NCBI RefSeq assembly: GCF_014636935.1
Contig: NZ_BMES01000001.1
Coordinates: forward strand, 1 to 64,000
DNA from: Alsobacter metallidurans
Lineage (GTDB): Bacteria; Pseudomonadota; Alphaproteobacteria; Rhizobiales; Beijerinckiaceae
Direction of reading: 5' to 3'
DNA length: 64,000 nt
In this document: in pieces, positions 1 through 7,874 of the stretch
Layout: each line of letters begins with the position of its first letter
How positions within the stretch are numbered: the first letter of the stretch is position 1
Translations under genes and position numbers: made by a program
Notes under the pieces: model-generated
Seen by the model: the letters and a program-made list of their open reading frames with translations, nothing else
What the model was told of the DNA's origin: nothing
The model's database searches: none

Positions 1-140
1 CCCAAAAGGGGTCCGGAGCGCCCATCGCCCGACCTTCTTCCCAACGCAGCTCGAAAATCCAGTTTGCTTCACTGTTGTCTCCCGGCAGGAGACCCGCAAG
101 GGTCCCCCAAAACACAACAGCCCATTGCTGATCTTCGCCG
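1..140 (+). other. Spacer upstream of 5S rRNA (presumed 23S-5S spacer)
   Basis: No coding frame of note is seen. The stretch lies directly before the 5S rRNA gene, so it is most likely the 23S-5S internal transcribed spacer. The conserved 3' end of 23S rRNA is not recognised inside the window. A short GC-rich inverted repeat (gagacccgcaagggtc, about 90-105) may be an RNA-processing stem. Confidence 0.6.
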
Positions 141-257
141 GCCTGGTGGCCCTTGCGAGGAGACCAAACCCGATCCCATCCCGAACTCGGCCGTCAAACT
201 CCTCAGCGCCGATGGTACTATGTCTCAAGACCTGGGAGAGTAGGTCGTCGCCAGGCC
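141..257 (+). rRNA. rrf: 5S ribosomal RNA
   Basis: Structural RNA of the large ribosomal subunit. The conserved 5S core (aaacccgatcccatcccgaa, then tcggccgtcaaac, then ggtactatgtct) is present. The ends pair as the terminal helix, gcctgg at 141-146 with ccaggc at 251-256. It is followed by an initiator tRNA, the usual order at the 3' end of Hyphomicrobiales rRNA operons. The exact ends may differ by a few bases. Confidence 0.95.
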
Positions 258-372
258 TGCAAAGATCAGCAAATATCCCTCACACGATGTCAAAACTTCA
301 GCTGACACCCAGAGCGCACATCGCGCCAACGTCAGCAAACTCCGGTTCGGTCGCACACACGACCAACACCCT

Positions 373-391
373 GGCGCGGGGTGCAGCAGCC
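373..391 (+). repeat. Partial copy of the 5' end of tRNA-fMet
   Basis: ggcgcggggtgcagcagcc at 373-391 matches the bases just before and at the start of the initiator tRNA (460-478, ggcgcggggtggagcagcc) with one mismatch. No anticodon arm or 3' half follows, so this is a fragment and not a functional tRNA. It sits in the 5S-tRNA spacer 87 bp upstream of the intact gene, as expected for remnant tandem duplication. Confidence 0.6.
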
Positions 392-461
392 AAGCGAACA
401 AGCGCAAGCGCCGTTCGCAACTCAAGAACTCCGGGCTGCGCCGCAGCCCAGACACGGTTGG

Positions 462-538
<77 letters not shown>

Positions 539-560
539 AAATCCTCAAATCCGACAAAAA

Positions 561-583
561 ACGCCGCCCCCAAAGGGCGGCGT
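561..583 (+). terminator. Rho-independent terminator of the rRNA/tRNA operon
   Basis: A perfect nine-base-pair stem (acgccgccc / gggcggcgt) lies 23 nt after the tRNA and is followed by ttctgcgtt. The U tract is weak, but the position directly after the last operon gene supports the call. Confidence 0.75.
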
Positions 584-650
584 TCTGCGTTGAGGGGACG
601 TTCAGCGTGGGCGCCCATCGCTGAGCAGCCGTCCAGCAGCAGCAGACAGC

Positions 651-678
651 AAAAAGCCCGAGACGGAGCCCGGGCTTT
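651..678 (-). terminator. Terminator of the PRC-barrel gene
   Basis: The stem aaagcccg / cgggcttt lies about 40 nt beyond the stop codon of the minus-strand gene at 718-1314. Read on the minus strand it ends in a T run (complement of aaaaa at 651-655), a classical intrinsic terminator. Confidence 0.8.
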
Positions 679-717
679 CCACCTGCGCAACCCGGTCGAA
701 GCCGGGCCGTCGCGCGC

Positions 718-1314
718 TTACTTCAGGTTATAGGCCGGGGCGCTCTTCAGCTGGTCCTTGGTCATGCTGATCATGCCGTGGTCGGGATAAGTGCGGGCGT
801 TGTCGCCGCTGCGCGCCACCGTTCCGGTGGTGTCGGTCGACGCGGGCGCCGCGGGAGCCGCAGCCGTGGTGCTGGCCGTGTTCATGCCGGCGCTGCCCGA
901 GGCGGTGCTGCCGGCATTGCTGGCCGTCGTCGCCTTGCGGGGCGTTTCGCTCCACTGGATGGCGTTGAACGGAACGGCGACGTCCTTCTCGCCCATTCCG
1001 AGGAAACCGCCGACGCCGATCACCACACCCTTGATGTTGCCCTGGTGGTCGAGCAGCACGTCGCTGACGTCGCCGACCTTCTCGTCATTCGGGCCGTAGA
1101 TGTCGACGCCCATCAGCTTCGACCCGCGCCACTGGCCGGCCTGGTCGTTGGTGATGAACTGCACCGAGCCCGAGGAAGCGCCCATGCTGGGCGAGCTGGT
1201 TGCGGACGGCGCCGTAGTGGCGGGCGCAGGGGTCGAAGGGTTGGTCTGCGCGATGGCGGTCCCAGCGAGCAGAACGGTGGCGATCAAACTGGTAGCGAGC
1301 TTGGCTTTCAGCAT
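718..1314 (-). CDS. Secreted PRC-barrel domain protein
   Basis: 198 residues. An N-terminal signal peptide (hydrophobic residues about 5-20, cleavage after AIA) is followed by a low-complexity Pro/Thr/Ser/Ala linker to about residue 45. A PRC-barrel beta domain then spans roughly 55-125 (QWRGSKLMGVDIYGPNDEKV, then VGDVSDVLLDHQGNIKGVV). The C-terminal third is again Ala/Ser/Thr-rich, with no recognisable catalytic motif. PRC-barrels occur in RNA-processing and photosynthetic reaction-centre proteins; exported versions of this kind are common in Hyphomicrobiales and have no defined function. The gene is monocistronic, ends in its own terminator and is divergent from imuA. Confidence 0.85.
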   Translation of the reverse strand: MLKAKLATSLIATVLLAGTAIAQTNPSTPAPATTAPSATSSPSMGASSGSVQFITNDQAGQWRGSKLMGVDIYGPNDEKVGDVSDVLLDHQGNIKGVVIGVGGFLGMGEKDVAVPFNAIQWSETPRKATTASNAGSTASGSAGMNTASTTAAAPAAPASTDTTGTVARSGDNARTYPDHGMISMTKDQLKSAPAYNLK

Positions 1315-1542
1315 TGTGGTGTCTCCGATGCCGATGAAAATTCAATGCGCTCTTAGATACGCACTCCCAGATAACTGCAGGCGGGCCGGATGGTTCGCCG
1401 GAATTGCTCCTGATTGCAGGGAAAATAACCCAACTCTTCTGCCGTAAGCTTGGCTTTGAAAGCCGTTACTTGTCCTGTGTGGAATCCCGGAAGGTCTCGC
1501 AGACTCTCGTTGACTCCGTCCCCGATCGCTGGAATCCATAGA

Positions 1543-1557
1543 GAACAAAATAGGAAC
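1543..1557. promoter_or_regulatory. LexA (SOS) box upstream of imuA
   Basis: GAAC-aaaatag-GAAC is an exact match to the alphaproteobacterial LexA operator (GTTC-N7-GTTC, read on the other strand). It ends 26 bp before the imuA start. imuA-imuB-dnaE2 is a known LexA-repressed operon in this class, so this should be the operator for DNA-damage induction of the whole cassette. Confidence 0.85.
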
Positions 1558-1583
1558 GATCAGCACAGGAAACCCGTGGAGCC

Positions 1584-2564
1584 ATGCCCGCATCCGCGCA
1601 GCCTCTCGCCGTCTCTGCGCTTCGGGAGCGCATCGCCGCCATCGGGGCGGACGGTTCTGCGCGCGATTTTACGCCGTCGCGACGGCTGGTTTCGCTCGGC
1701 GTCAAAGCCGTCGACCAGGCGCTCGGGGGCGGGCTTCGGCGCGGCGGTCTGCACGAAATCCGTTCCGCCGAACCGGGATCGACCGCCCCGGCCTCCGGCT
1801 TTGCGCTTGCTCTGGCGGCGCGGCTGACCGCCGCCGAGGGGACGTCCGCTCCCTGGCTCTGGGTGCGGCAGGATTTCTCGGGGCTCGAAGCCGGCGAGCC
1901 TTATGGCCCCGGGCTCGCGGCCTTCGGCCTCGATCCGGCGCGCCTCGTTCTGGTGGGAGCCGCCGACGCCTCCGATGTGCTGCGGGCGGCCGAGGAGGGG
2001 TTGCGCTGCGCCGCCTTGGGCGCCGTGCTGATCGAGCCCTGGGGAGATCCCCGCGTTCTGGATCTCACCGCCACCCGTCGGTTGGTGCTGGCCGCGGAAG
2101 CGTCCGGAGTCGCGGCTCTCCTCCTGCGACCAGGCGCCCGGGAGGGGCCTGGCGGGTCCGCCACCCGCTGGAGCGTCGGACCGGCGCCCAGCGCCGCCTT
2201 GCCGGCGCGCGGCGTGGGTCCCCCGGCCTTTCGGGTCGTCCTGTCGCGAAGCCGGCAGAGCGGCCTGGATGCTTCCACCCGATCCCTGCCGGCCCCCGCC
2301 GGCCAGTTCCCAGACGCCCCTCCGGTCCACGCCCGGGAGGGCGACGGCTGGACCATGGAATGGCGTCCCCATGAACGCATTTTCGCCGACCCTCTCCGCC
2401 GCGAAACCCGCCATGCCGGCCCGGAGCCCGTCCGGGCGTTTCCTGGCGGTGCGCTTGCGGCGGCTTCCGGTGGATCGCCTGCGGAGGATGCAGGCTCGCG
2501 CGGCTTCGCGCGACGCGCCCCCTCCGACTCCCCGGAGCGCGGAGGGGTCCGCCGCGCCGGGTGA
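1584..2564 (+). CDS. imuA: ImuA, RecA-like SOS mutagenesis protein
   Basis: First gene of the SOS mutasome. ImuA is a RecA-fold protein that works with ImuB and DnaE2 in damage-induced mutagenesis and translesion synthesis. Visible are the RecA-like opening (LGVKAVDQALGGGLRRGGLH, about 37-56) and the conserved WLWVRQD stretch; the family's typical WTMEW motif is near residue 256. The protein is 326 residues. The family core ends near residue 268, so about 58 residues form an extra arginine- and glycine-rich tail read from DNA that also encodes the ImuB N-terminus in another frame (194-bp overlap if ImuB starts at 2371). That tail has no recognisable domain and may reflect loss of the original stop codon. 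The start is the ATG 26 bp after the LexA box. Confidence 0.9.
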   Translation: MPASAQPLAVSALRERIAAIGADGSARDFTPSRRLVSLGVKAVDQALGGGLRRGGLHEIRSAEPGSTAPASGFALALAARLTAAEGTSAPWLWVRQDFSGLEAGEPYGPGLAAFGLDPARLVLVGAADASDVLRAAEEGLRCAALGAVLIEPWGDPRVLDLTATRRLVLAAEASGVAALLLRPGAREGPGGSATRWSVGPAPSAALPARGVGPPAFRVVLSRSRQSGLDASTRSLPAPAGQFPDAPPVHAREGDGWTMEWRPHERIFADPLRRETRHAGPEPVRAFPGGALAAASGGSPAEDAGSRGFARRAPSDSPERGGVRRAG

Positions 2565-4026
2565 CCCGCCGCTCGTGGTGGTCGAGAAAATCAAGGGCGC
2601 GCATGTGGTGGCGGCCCTCGACGAGGCGGCGTCCCAGGCCGGCGTTTCGAACGGCATGACGCTCTCCACCGCGCGCGCCATTCATCCCGGTCTGGCCGTC
2701 ATGGAGGCCGACCCGGCCGCCGACGCCCGCGCGCTCGAAACGCTTGCCGATTGGGCCGAACGCTACACCCCCTTTGTCGGGCTCGACGGCGCGGACGGCC
2801 TGTTGCTCGACGTCACCGGATCGGCGCATCTCTTTGGCGGCGAGGCCGCCATGCTGGGCGACATGCTGCGACGCCTGCGGCGAGCCGGTTATGCAGCGTC
2901 AGGAGCCATCGCGGGCGCGGTCGGAACCGCCCGCGCGCTGGCGCGCCACGGCGACAGGTCGGTCGTGATCCCGCCGGGAGACGAGGCGGAAGCGGTCGCC
3001 GCGTTGCCGATCGAGGCGTTGTTCCTGTCGCCCGACGCCGTCACGGCCCTGCATCGGCTGGGGCTGAAGCGCATCGCCGATCTGGCGGACCGGCCCCGCG
3101 GGCCCTTGGCGGCGCGCTTCGGGGCGGACCTGCTTTCGCGCGTCGATCGTGTGCGCGGGCTCGCCGAGGAACCGGTTTCGCCCCGCCGTCCCCTGCCGTC
3201 CTGCACGGCGGAGCGACGCTTCGCCGAGCCCATCGGGCACGAGGAGGACGTGCGCCGCTCCATCCTGTCGCTGGCGGGCGACCTCTGCGCCGTGCTGGAG
3301 CGCCGTGGCGAGGGCGCGCGGCGGCTGGAGCTCGTGTTCTTCCGGGCCGATGGCGCGGTGCGGCGCATCGTGGTGGCGACAGGCCGACCCTTGCGCGATC
3401 CGGCCGGCATGGCGCGGCTGTTCCGCGAAAAGCTGGACGCCCTCGCGGACCCGGTCGACCCCGGATTCGGCTTCGACGTGATGCGGCTCGCCGCCCTCAT
3501 GACCGAGCGGCAGGACGCAGCCCAGACGGGCCTCGATCGCCGCGCCGAGGACGCCGAGGCCTTGGCCGAACTCGCCGACAAGCTGGCGGCCCGGTTCGGC
3601 GCGCGCCGGGTGCAGCGGTTCATCCCGCAGGATACGCACTGGCCGGAGCGCGCCTCCCTGGCGGTTCCGGCGCAACGCAGCGGGCTGGCGCTGGCCGAGG
3701 ACTGGAGCCCGGTGCTGGAGCCCGATGAGCCGCCGACGCGACCGCTGCGGCTGCTTTCCCGGCCCGAGACGATCGAGGTCCTGGCCGAAATCCCGGACGG
3801 ACCGCCGATCCGGTTCCGTTGGCGGCGCGTGCTGCACGTGGTTCGCAAGGCCGAGGGGCCGGAGCGCCTCGCTCCCGAGTGGTGGCGTTCTGCGACCGAC
3901 GCCCTGACGCGGGATTATTTCCGGGTCGAGGACGAGGCCGGGCGCCGCTTCTGGGTTTACCGCGAGGGGCTCTGGGGGCGTGAAACGACCGCGCCGCGCT
4001 GGTTCCTGCACGGGCTTTTCGGGTGA
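2371..4026 (+). CDS. imuB: ImuB, Y-family polymerase-like mutasome adaptor
   Basis: ImuB is a DNA polymerase Y-family protein lacking the catalytic acidic residues. In related bacteria it links DnaE2 to the beta clamp. 551 residues from ATG 2371; ATG 2413 is an alternative. The conserved start is FLAVRLRRLPVDRL, followed by VVVEKIKGAHVVAALDEAA and the palm signature GADGLLLDVTGSAHLFGGE. The C-terminal part (WPERASLAVP, FRWRRVLHVV, ending FLHGLFG) is the usual ImuB tail. An upstream extension to 2269 is open, but the Pro-rich residues it would add do not look conserved. The stop codon lies inside the first unit of the 21-bp tandem repeat. Co-transcribed with imuA and dnaE2. Confidence 0.92.
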   Translation: MNAFSPTLSAAKPAMPARSPSGRFLAVRLRRLPVDRLRRMQARAASRDAPPPTPRSAEGSAAPGDPPLVVVEKIKGAHVVAALDEAASQAGVSNGMTLSTARAIHPGLAVMEADPAADARALETLADWAERYTPFVGLDGADGLLLDVTGSAHLFGGEAAMLGDMLRRLRRAGYAASGAIAGAVGTARALARHGDRSVVIPPGDEAEAVAALPIEALFLSPDAVTALHRLGLKRIADLADRPRGPLAARFGADLLSRVDRVRGLAEEPVSPRRPLPSCTAERRFAEPIGHEEDVRRSILSLAGDLCAVLERRGEGARRLELVFFRADGAVRRIVVATGRPLRDPAGMARLFREKLDALADPVDPGFGFDVMRLAALMTERQDAAQTGLDRRAEDAEALAELADKLAARFGARRVQRFIPQDTHWPERASLAVPAQRSGLALAEDWSPVLEPDEPPTRPLRLLSRPETIEVLAEIPDGPPIRFRWRRVLHVVRKAEGPERLAPEWWRSATDALTRDYFRVEDEAGRRFWVYREGLWGRETTAPRWFLHGLFG

Positions 4027-4120
4027 GAACCGCCGCGGTTCGGGTGAGAACCGCCGCGGTTCGGGTGAGAACCGCCGCGGTTCGGGTGAGAACCGCCGCG
4101 GTTCGAGAGAGAACCGCCGC
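4021..4120 (+). repeat. 21-bp tandem repeat at the imuB/dnaE2 junction
   Basis: Four perfect copies of gggtgagaaccgccgcggttc (4021-4041, 4042-4062, 4063-4083, 4084-4104) and a degenerate, truncated fifth (4105-4120). The first copy carries the last imuB codon and its TGA stop. Each copy contains the near-perfect palindrome gaaccgc-c-gcggttc, so the transcript can form a ladder of hairpins between the two coding regions. The unit is a multiple of three, so an overlapping GTG frame (heptad VRTAAVR) stays open to a TGA at 4122. Confidence 0.95.
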
Positions 4121-4151
4121 ATGATCGAGGCTCAGCCATGACCCTGTCGCC

Positions 4152-7100
4152 ATGATGCCCGTCGCCCGCAAAGGCGAGAACCCGCCCTATGCGGAGATCG
4201 CCGTGACGACGAATTTCTCGTTTCTGCGCGGCGCTTCGCACCCGGAGGAGCTCGTCGCCGAAGCCTGGCGGCTGGGGCTCGCCGGGATCGGCGTCGCCGA
4301 TCGCAACTCGCTCGCCGGCGTGGTGCGGGCCCACACCGCCATGAAGGAAACCGGAGCGGCCGAAGCCGGCATGCGGCTCGCCGTGGGGGCGCGCCTCGTG
4401 TTCGCGGACGCGACGCCCGACATTCTCGTCTACCCGCGGGATCGCGCCGCCTATGGGCGGCTGAGCCGACTCCTGACGCTCGGCAAGCGGCGGGCCGGAA
4501 AGGGCGATTGCACGCTGGCGCTGGGCGACCTGCTGGAGCACGTGGTGGGGCAGAACCTCGTGCTGGTCCCGCCCCTGCGGATCCCTGCCGCAGAGGCCGC
4601 GCGGCTCCAGGCCGTGCTGGCCCAACTGGTCGAGGCCTCGCCCCACTCCGTCTGGCTGCTCGCAGCCCTGCCGCATGCGGGCGCGGATCGCCGGCGCATG
4701 GCCCGCCTGGAGGAGATCGCGGCCGCGAGCGGAGCCCGGCTGCTGGCCTCCAACGACGTGCTTTATCATCACGCCGATCGCCGTCCCCTGCAGGACGTGC
4801 TGAGCTGCGTGCGGGAGCACTGCACGGTCGAGACGGCCGGTCGCCGGCTCGAGGCGAACGCCGAGCGGCATTTGAAGTCGCCTGACGAGATGGCGCGGTT
4901 GTTCCGCTCCCACCCGGCCCTGCTCGCCGAAACCATGCGGTTCCTCGATCGCTGCGGCTTTTCGCTGGACGAGTTGCGCTACGAATACCCGGACGATCCC
5001 GTGCCGCCCGGCAAGACGCCGCAGCAGCATCTGGCCGATCTCACGCAGCTCGGCGCGGGCCATCGCTGGCCCGAAGGGGTTCCGCTCAAGATCCAGGGGC
5101 TGATCGCCAAGGAGCTCGCCCTGATCGCGCAACTGAACTACGCCCGCTATTTCCTCACCGTGAACGACATCGTCGCGGAGGCGCGCCGCCGCAAGATCCT
5201 GTGCCAGGGCCGCGGCTCGGCGGCGAATTCCGTGGTCTGCTACTGCCTCGGGATCACGGCCGTCGACCCCACCGAGATCGACCTCCTGTTCGAGCGCTTC
5301 GTGTCGGCCGAACGAAGCGAGCCGCCCGACATCGACGTGGATTTCGAGCATGAGCGCCGCGAGGAGATCATCCAGTGGATCTATGAGCGCTATGGCCGCG
5401 AGCGCGCCGGCATCGCCTCCACGGTGATCAGCTACCGGCCGCGCAGCGCCATCCGGGACGTCGGCAAGGCGCTGGGGCTGGCCGAGGACGTCACGGCCGC
5501 GCTCGCCGGCACCGTCTGGGGCAGCTGGGGCAAGGGCATCGAGGAGAACCAGGTTCGCCAGGCCGGGCTCGACCCGCACAACCCGGCCATCCGCCGGGCG
5601 GTCCACATCGCGCTGGAGCTGCTGGGCTTCCCCCGGCACCTCTCGCAGCACGTGGGCGGCTTCGTGCTCACGCGCGGCCGGCTCGACGAGACGGTTCCGA
5701 TCGGCAACGCCGCCATGGACGACCGCACCTTCATCGAGTGGGACAAGGACGACATCGACGCGCTCGGCATCATGAAGATCGACGTGCTGGCGCTCGGCAT
5801 GCTGACCTGCCTGCGCAAGGGGCTCGACCTCCTGCGCCGGCATGGTGGGCCCGACCTGGAGCTCGCCACCATCCCGCGCGAGGACCCGGCCGTCTACGCC
5901 ATGCTGCAGCGGGCCGATTCGCTGGGCGTATTCCAGGTCGAGAGCCGCGCCCAGATGAACATGCTGCCGCGGCTGCGGCCGGCCACGTTCTACGACCTCG
6001 TGATCGAGGTCGCGATCGTGCGGCCCGGCCCCATTCAGGGCGACATGGTGCATCCTTATCTGCGGCGCAGGCAGAACCGCGAGAATGTCATCTATCCGAG
6101 CCCCTCGCCCGAGCATGGCCACAAGGACGAGCTCAAGAACGTGCTCGGCAAAACGCTGGGCGTGCCGCTCTTCCAGGAACAGGCCATGCGCATCGCCATC
6201 GAGGCCGCCAAGTTCACGCCCGACGAGGCCAACCACCTGCGCCGCGCCATGGCGACGTTCCGGCGGGTCGGCACCATCCACCTGTTCCAGCAGAAGATGG
6301 TGGAGGGCATGGTCCGGCGAGGCTACGACGCCGAGTTCGCCGCCCGCTGCTTCAAGCAGATCGAGGGTTTCGGCGAATACGGCTTTCCGGAAAGCCACGC
6401 CGCCTCCTTCGCACTGCTGGTCTATGCGTCGTCCTGGCTGAAATGCCACCACCCGGCCGCCTTCGCGTGCGCGCTGCTCAACAGCCAGCCGATGGGCTTC
6501 TACGCCCCGGCCCAGATCGTTCGCGACGCCGTGGAGCATGGCGTCGAGGCGCGACCGCCGGACGTGAACGCCAGCTTTTGGGACAACACGCTGGAAGAGC
6601 GCGCGGACGGTTCGCTGGCGCTGCGCATCGGCTTCCGGCAGATCGACGGCTTCCGGGAGGAATGGGGCAAGAAGCTGGTGGAGCGGCGCAGCGGCTTCTA
6701 CGCCAGCGCCGAATCGCTGCAGCGGCGCGCCGGCCTGTCCAAGGCCGCGCTGGTGCGCCTCGCCGAGGCGGATGCGTTTCGCTCGCTGGGGCTCGACCGC
6801 CGCGACGCCGCCTGGGCGGTGCGCCGCCTGCCGGACGACATCGCGCTGCCGCTGTTCGAGGCGGCCGGCGCGGAGGAGCTCGCCGAGGAGCCGATGGTGA
6901 CGCTGCCCGCCATGCCGATGCCCGAGCATGTGGTGGCCGACTACCAGACCATCCGGCTTTCGCTGAAGGGCCACCCCGTGGGCTTCCTGCGCGGCCTGTT
7001 CGCCCGCGAGGGCGTCAAGGATTGCCGCGCCGTTGCGGCGATGCAGAACGGCTGGCGCGTGCGCGTCGCCGGCGTCGTGCTGGTGCGCCAGCGCCCGGGC

Positions 7101-7454
7101 AGCGCCCAGGGCGTGGTGTTCATGACGGTCGAGGACGAAACCGGCATCGCCAATTGCGTCGTCTGGCCCACCCTAATGGAGCGCTACCGCAAGGAGGTGA
7201 TGGGCGCGCGCCTCGTGCTGATCGAGGGGCGCATCCAGCGCAGCCCGGAGGGCATCGTGCATGTGGTGGCCGAACGACTGTTCGACCGCTCGGCCGAGCT
7301 CGGCCGCCTGTCGCGCGACGACATGCCGGTTCCGCTCGCCAACGCCGACGAGGTGCGCCGCCCGGTCGCCGAGAACCGCACCTCGGGCGGCCACGCCATT
7401 CGGCAGCACCCGCGAAACGTTCGCATCCTGCCAAAGTCGCGCGACTTCCATTGA
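4152..7454 (+). CDS. dnaE2: DnaE2, error-prone DNA polymerase III alpha-type subunit
   Basis: C-family polymerase that performs translesion synthesis after DNA damage, with ImuA and ImuB. 1100 residues, the usual length. The N-terminal PHP domain starts at YAEIAVTTNFSFLRGASHPE. The palm aspartates are in PDIDVDFEHERR (about 392-403). A helix-hairpin-helix and beta-binding region follows, and the C-terminal OB-fold (WRVRVAGVVLVRQRPGSAQG, then VFMTVEDETGIANCVVW) lies at about 960-1030. It ends with the conserved SRDFH. The start is ATG 4152 or the next codon, 4155; neither has a strong ribosome-binding site, and 31 bp separate it from the repeat array, so expression may depend on translation from imuB. 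Confidence 0.97.
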   Translation: MMPVARKGENPPYAEIAVTTNFSFLRGASHPEELVAEAWRLGLAGIGVADRNSLAGVVRAHTAMKETGAAEAGMRLAVGARLVFADATPDILVYPRDRAAYGRLSRLLTLGKRRAGKGDCTLALGDLLEHVVGQNLVLVPPLRIPAAEAARLQAVLAQLVEASPHSVWLLAALPHAGADRRRMARLEEIAAASGARLLASNDVLYHHADRRPLQDVLSCVREHCTVETAGRRLEANAERHLKSPDEMARLFRSHPALLAETMRFLDRCGFSLDELRYEYPDDPVPPGKTPQQHLADLTQLGAGHRWPEGVPLKIQGLIAKELALIAQLNYARYFLTVNDIVAEARRRKILCQGRGSAANSVVCYCLGITAVDPTEIDLLFERFVSAERSEPPDIDVDFEHERREEIIQWIYERYGRERAGIASTVISYRPRSAIRDVGKALGLAEDVTAALAGTVWGSWGKGIEENQVRQAGLDPHNPAIRRAVHIALELLGFPRHLSQHVGGFVLTRGRLDETVPIGNAAMDDRTFIEWDKDDIDALGIMKIDVLALGMLTCLRKGLDLLRRHGGPDLELATIPREDPAVYAMLQRADSLGVFQVESRAQMNMLPRLRPATFYDLVIEVAIVRPGPIQGDMVHPYLRRRQNRENVIYPSPSPEHGHKDELKNVLGKTLGVPLFQEQAMRIAIEAAKFTPDEANHLRRAMATFRRVGTIHLFQQKMVEGMVRRGYDAEFAARCFKQIEGFGEYGFPESHAASFALLVYASSWLKCHHPAAFACALLNSQPMGFYAPAQIVRDAVEHGVEARPPDVNASFWDNTLEERADGSLALRIGFRQIDGFREEWGKKLVERRSGFYASAESLQRRAGLSKAALVRLAEADAFRSLGLDRRDAAWAVRRLPDDIALPLFEAAGAEELAEEPMVTLPAMPMPEHVVADYQTIRLSLKGHPVGFLRGLFAREGVKDCRAVAAMQNGWRVRVAGVVLVRQRPGSAQGVVFMTVEDETGIANCVVWPTLMERYRKEVMGARLVLIEGRIQRSPEGIVHVVAERLFDRSAELGRLSRDDMPVPLANADEVRRPVAENRTSGGHAIRQHPRNVRILPKSRDFH

Positions 7455-7478
7455 GACGTGGCCGAGGTCGCGTGGGCG

Positions 7479-7874
7479 TCAGCCCCGTCCCACGAAAGCC
7501 CGCAGGCGCTCGGCCAGCGCGGCCTCGTCGCGGGTCTCGCATTCCCAGACCACCAGCGAACGCCAGCCTCGTTCGGCCAACGCGGCCTGCGCGGCAGCAT
7601 CCCGGGCGCGGTTGCGGGCGATCTTGGCGATCCAGTACTCCCGGTTCGCCTTGGGGGTGCGCGCCCCGCGTACGCAGTCATGCCCGTGCCAGAAGCAGCC
7701 ATGCACGAAGATCGCGGCCTTGCGGCCCACATAGGCGACGTCCGGCCGGCCCGGGATGTCCTTGCGATGCAGCCGGTAACCCGGCGCGATCCCGCGCAGG
7801 AGACGACGCACCAGCCGCTCGGGCGTGGTGTCGGCGGACTTCACGGCCCGCATGATGGCGGAGCGGTCGGTCAA
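7479..7874 (-). CDS. vsr: Very short patch repair endonuclease (Vsr family)
   Basis: Vsr nicks DNA 5' of T:G mismatches produced by deamination of 5-methylcytosine, preventing C-to-T mutation at methylated sites. 131 residues. Family motifs are MRAVKSADTTPE, the metal-binding and catalytic region LHRKDIPGRPDVAYVGRKAA with the active-site Asp, FVHGCFWHGHDC (zinc/DNA contacts) and WRSLVVWECE. The likely start is TTG 7874, overlapping the TGA of the upstream GIY-YIG gene (TTGA); an internal ATG eight codons later is possible but would remove conserved residues. Its place after an m5C methyltransferase makes it the dedicated repair partner of that enzyme. Confidence 0.93.
   Translation of the reverse strand: MTDRSAIMRAVKSADTTPERLVRRLLRGIAPGYRLHRKDIPGRPDVAYVGRKAAIFVHGCFWHGHDCVRGARTPKANREYWIAKIARNRARDAAAQAALAERGWRSLVVWECETRDEAALAERLRAFVGRG

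Noticed and set aside
4021-4120. CCGCGG in each 21-bp repeat as a target of the neighbouring GIY-YIG restriction system
   Set aside because: Some GIY-YIG enzymes cut CCGCGG, but the nuclease here does not visibly resemble them outside the core motifs, and the motif is common in such GC-rich DNA.
4023-4124. Small GTG frame encoding repeats of VRTAAVR, overlapping the imuB stop
   Set aside because: It is open only because the repeat is a multiple of three. There is no ribosome-binding site or conserved protein feature.
3957-6974. Very long minus-strand open frame (about 1000 codons) opposite dnaE2
   Set aside because: It lies entirely opposite a canonical DnaE2 gene, has His/Arg/Gly-rich composition without any domain, and is the expected antisense shadow of high-GC codon usage.
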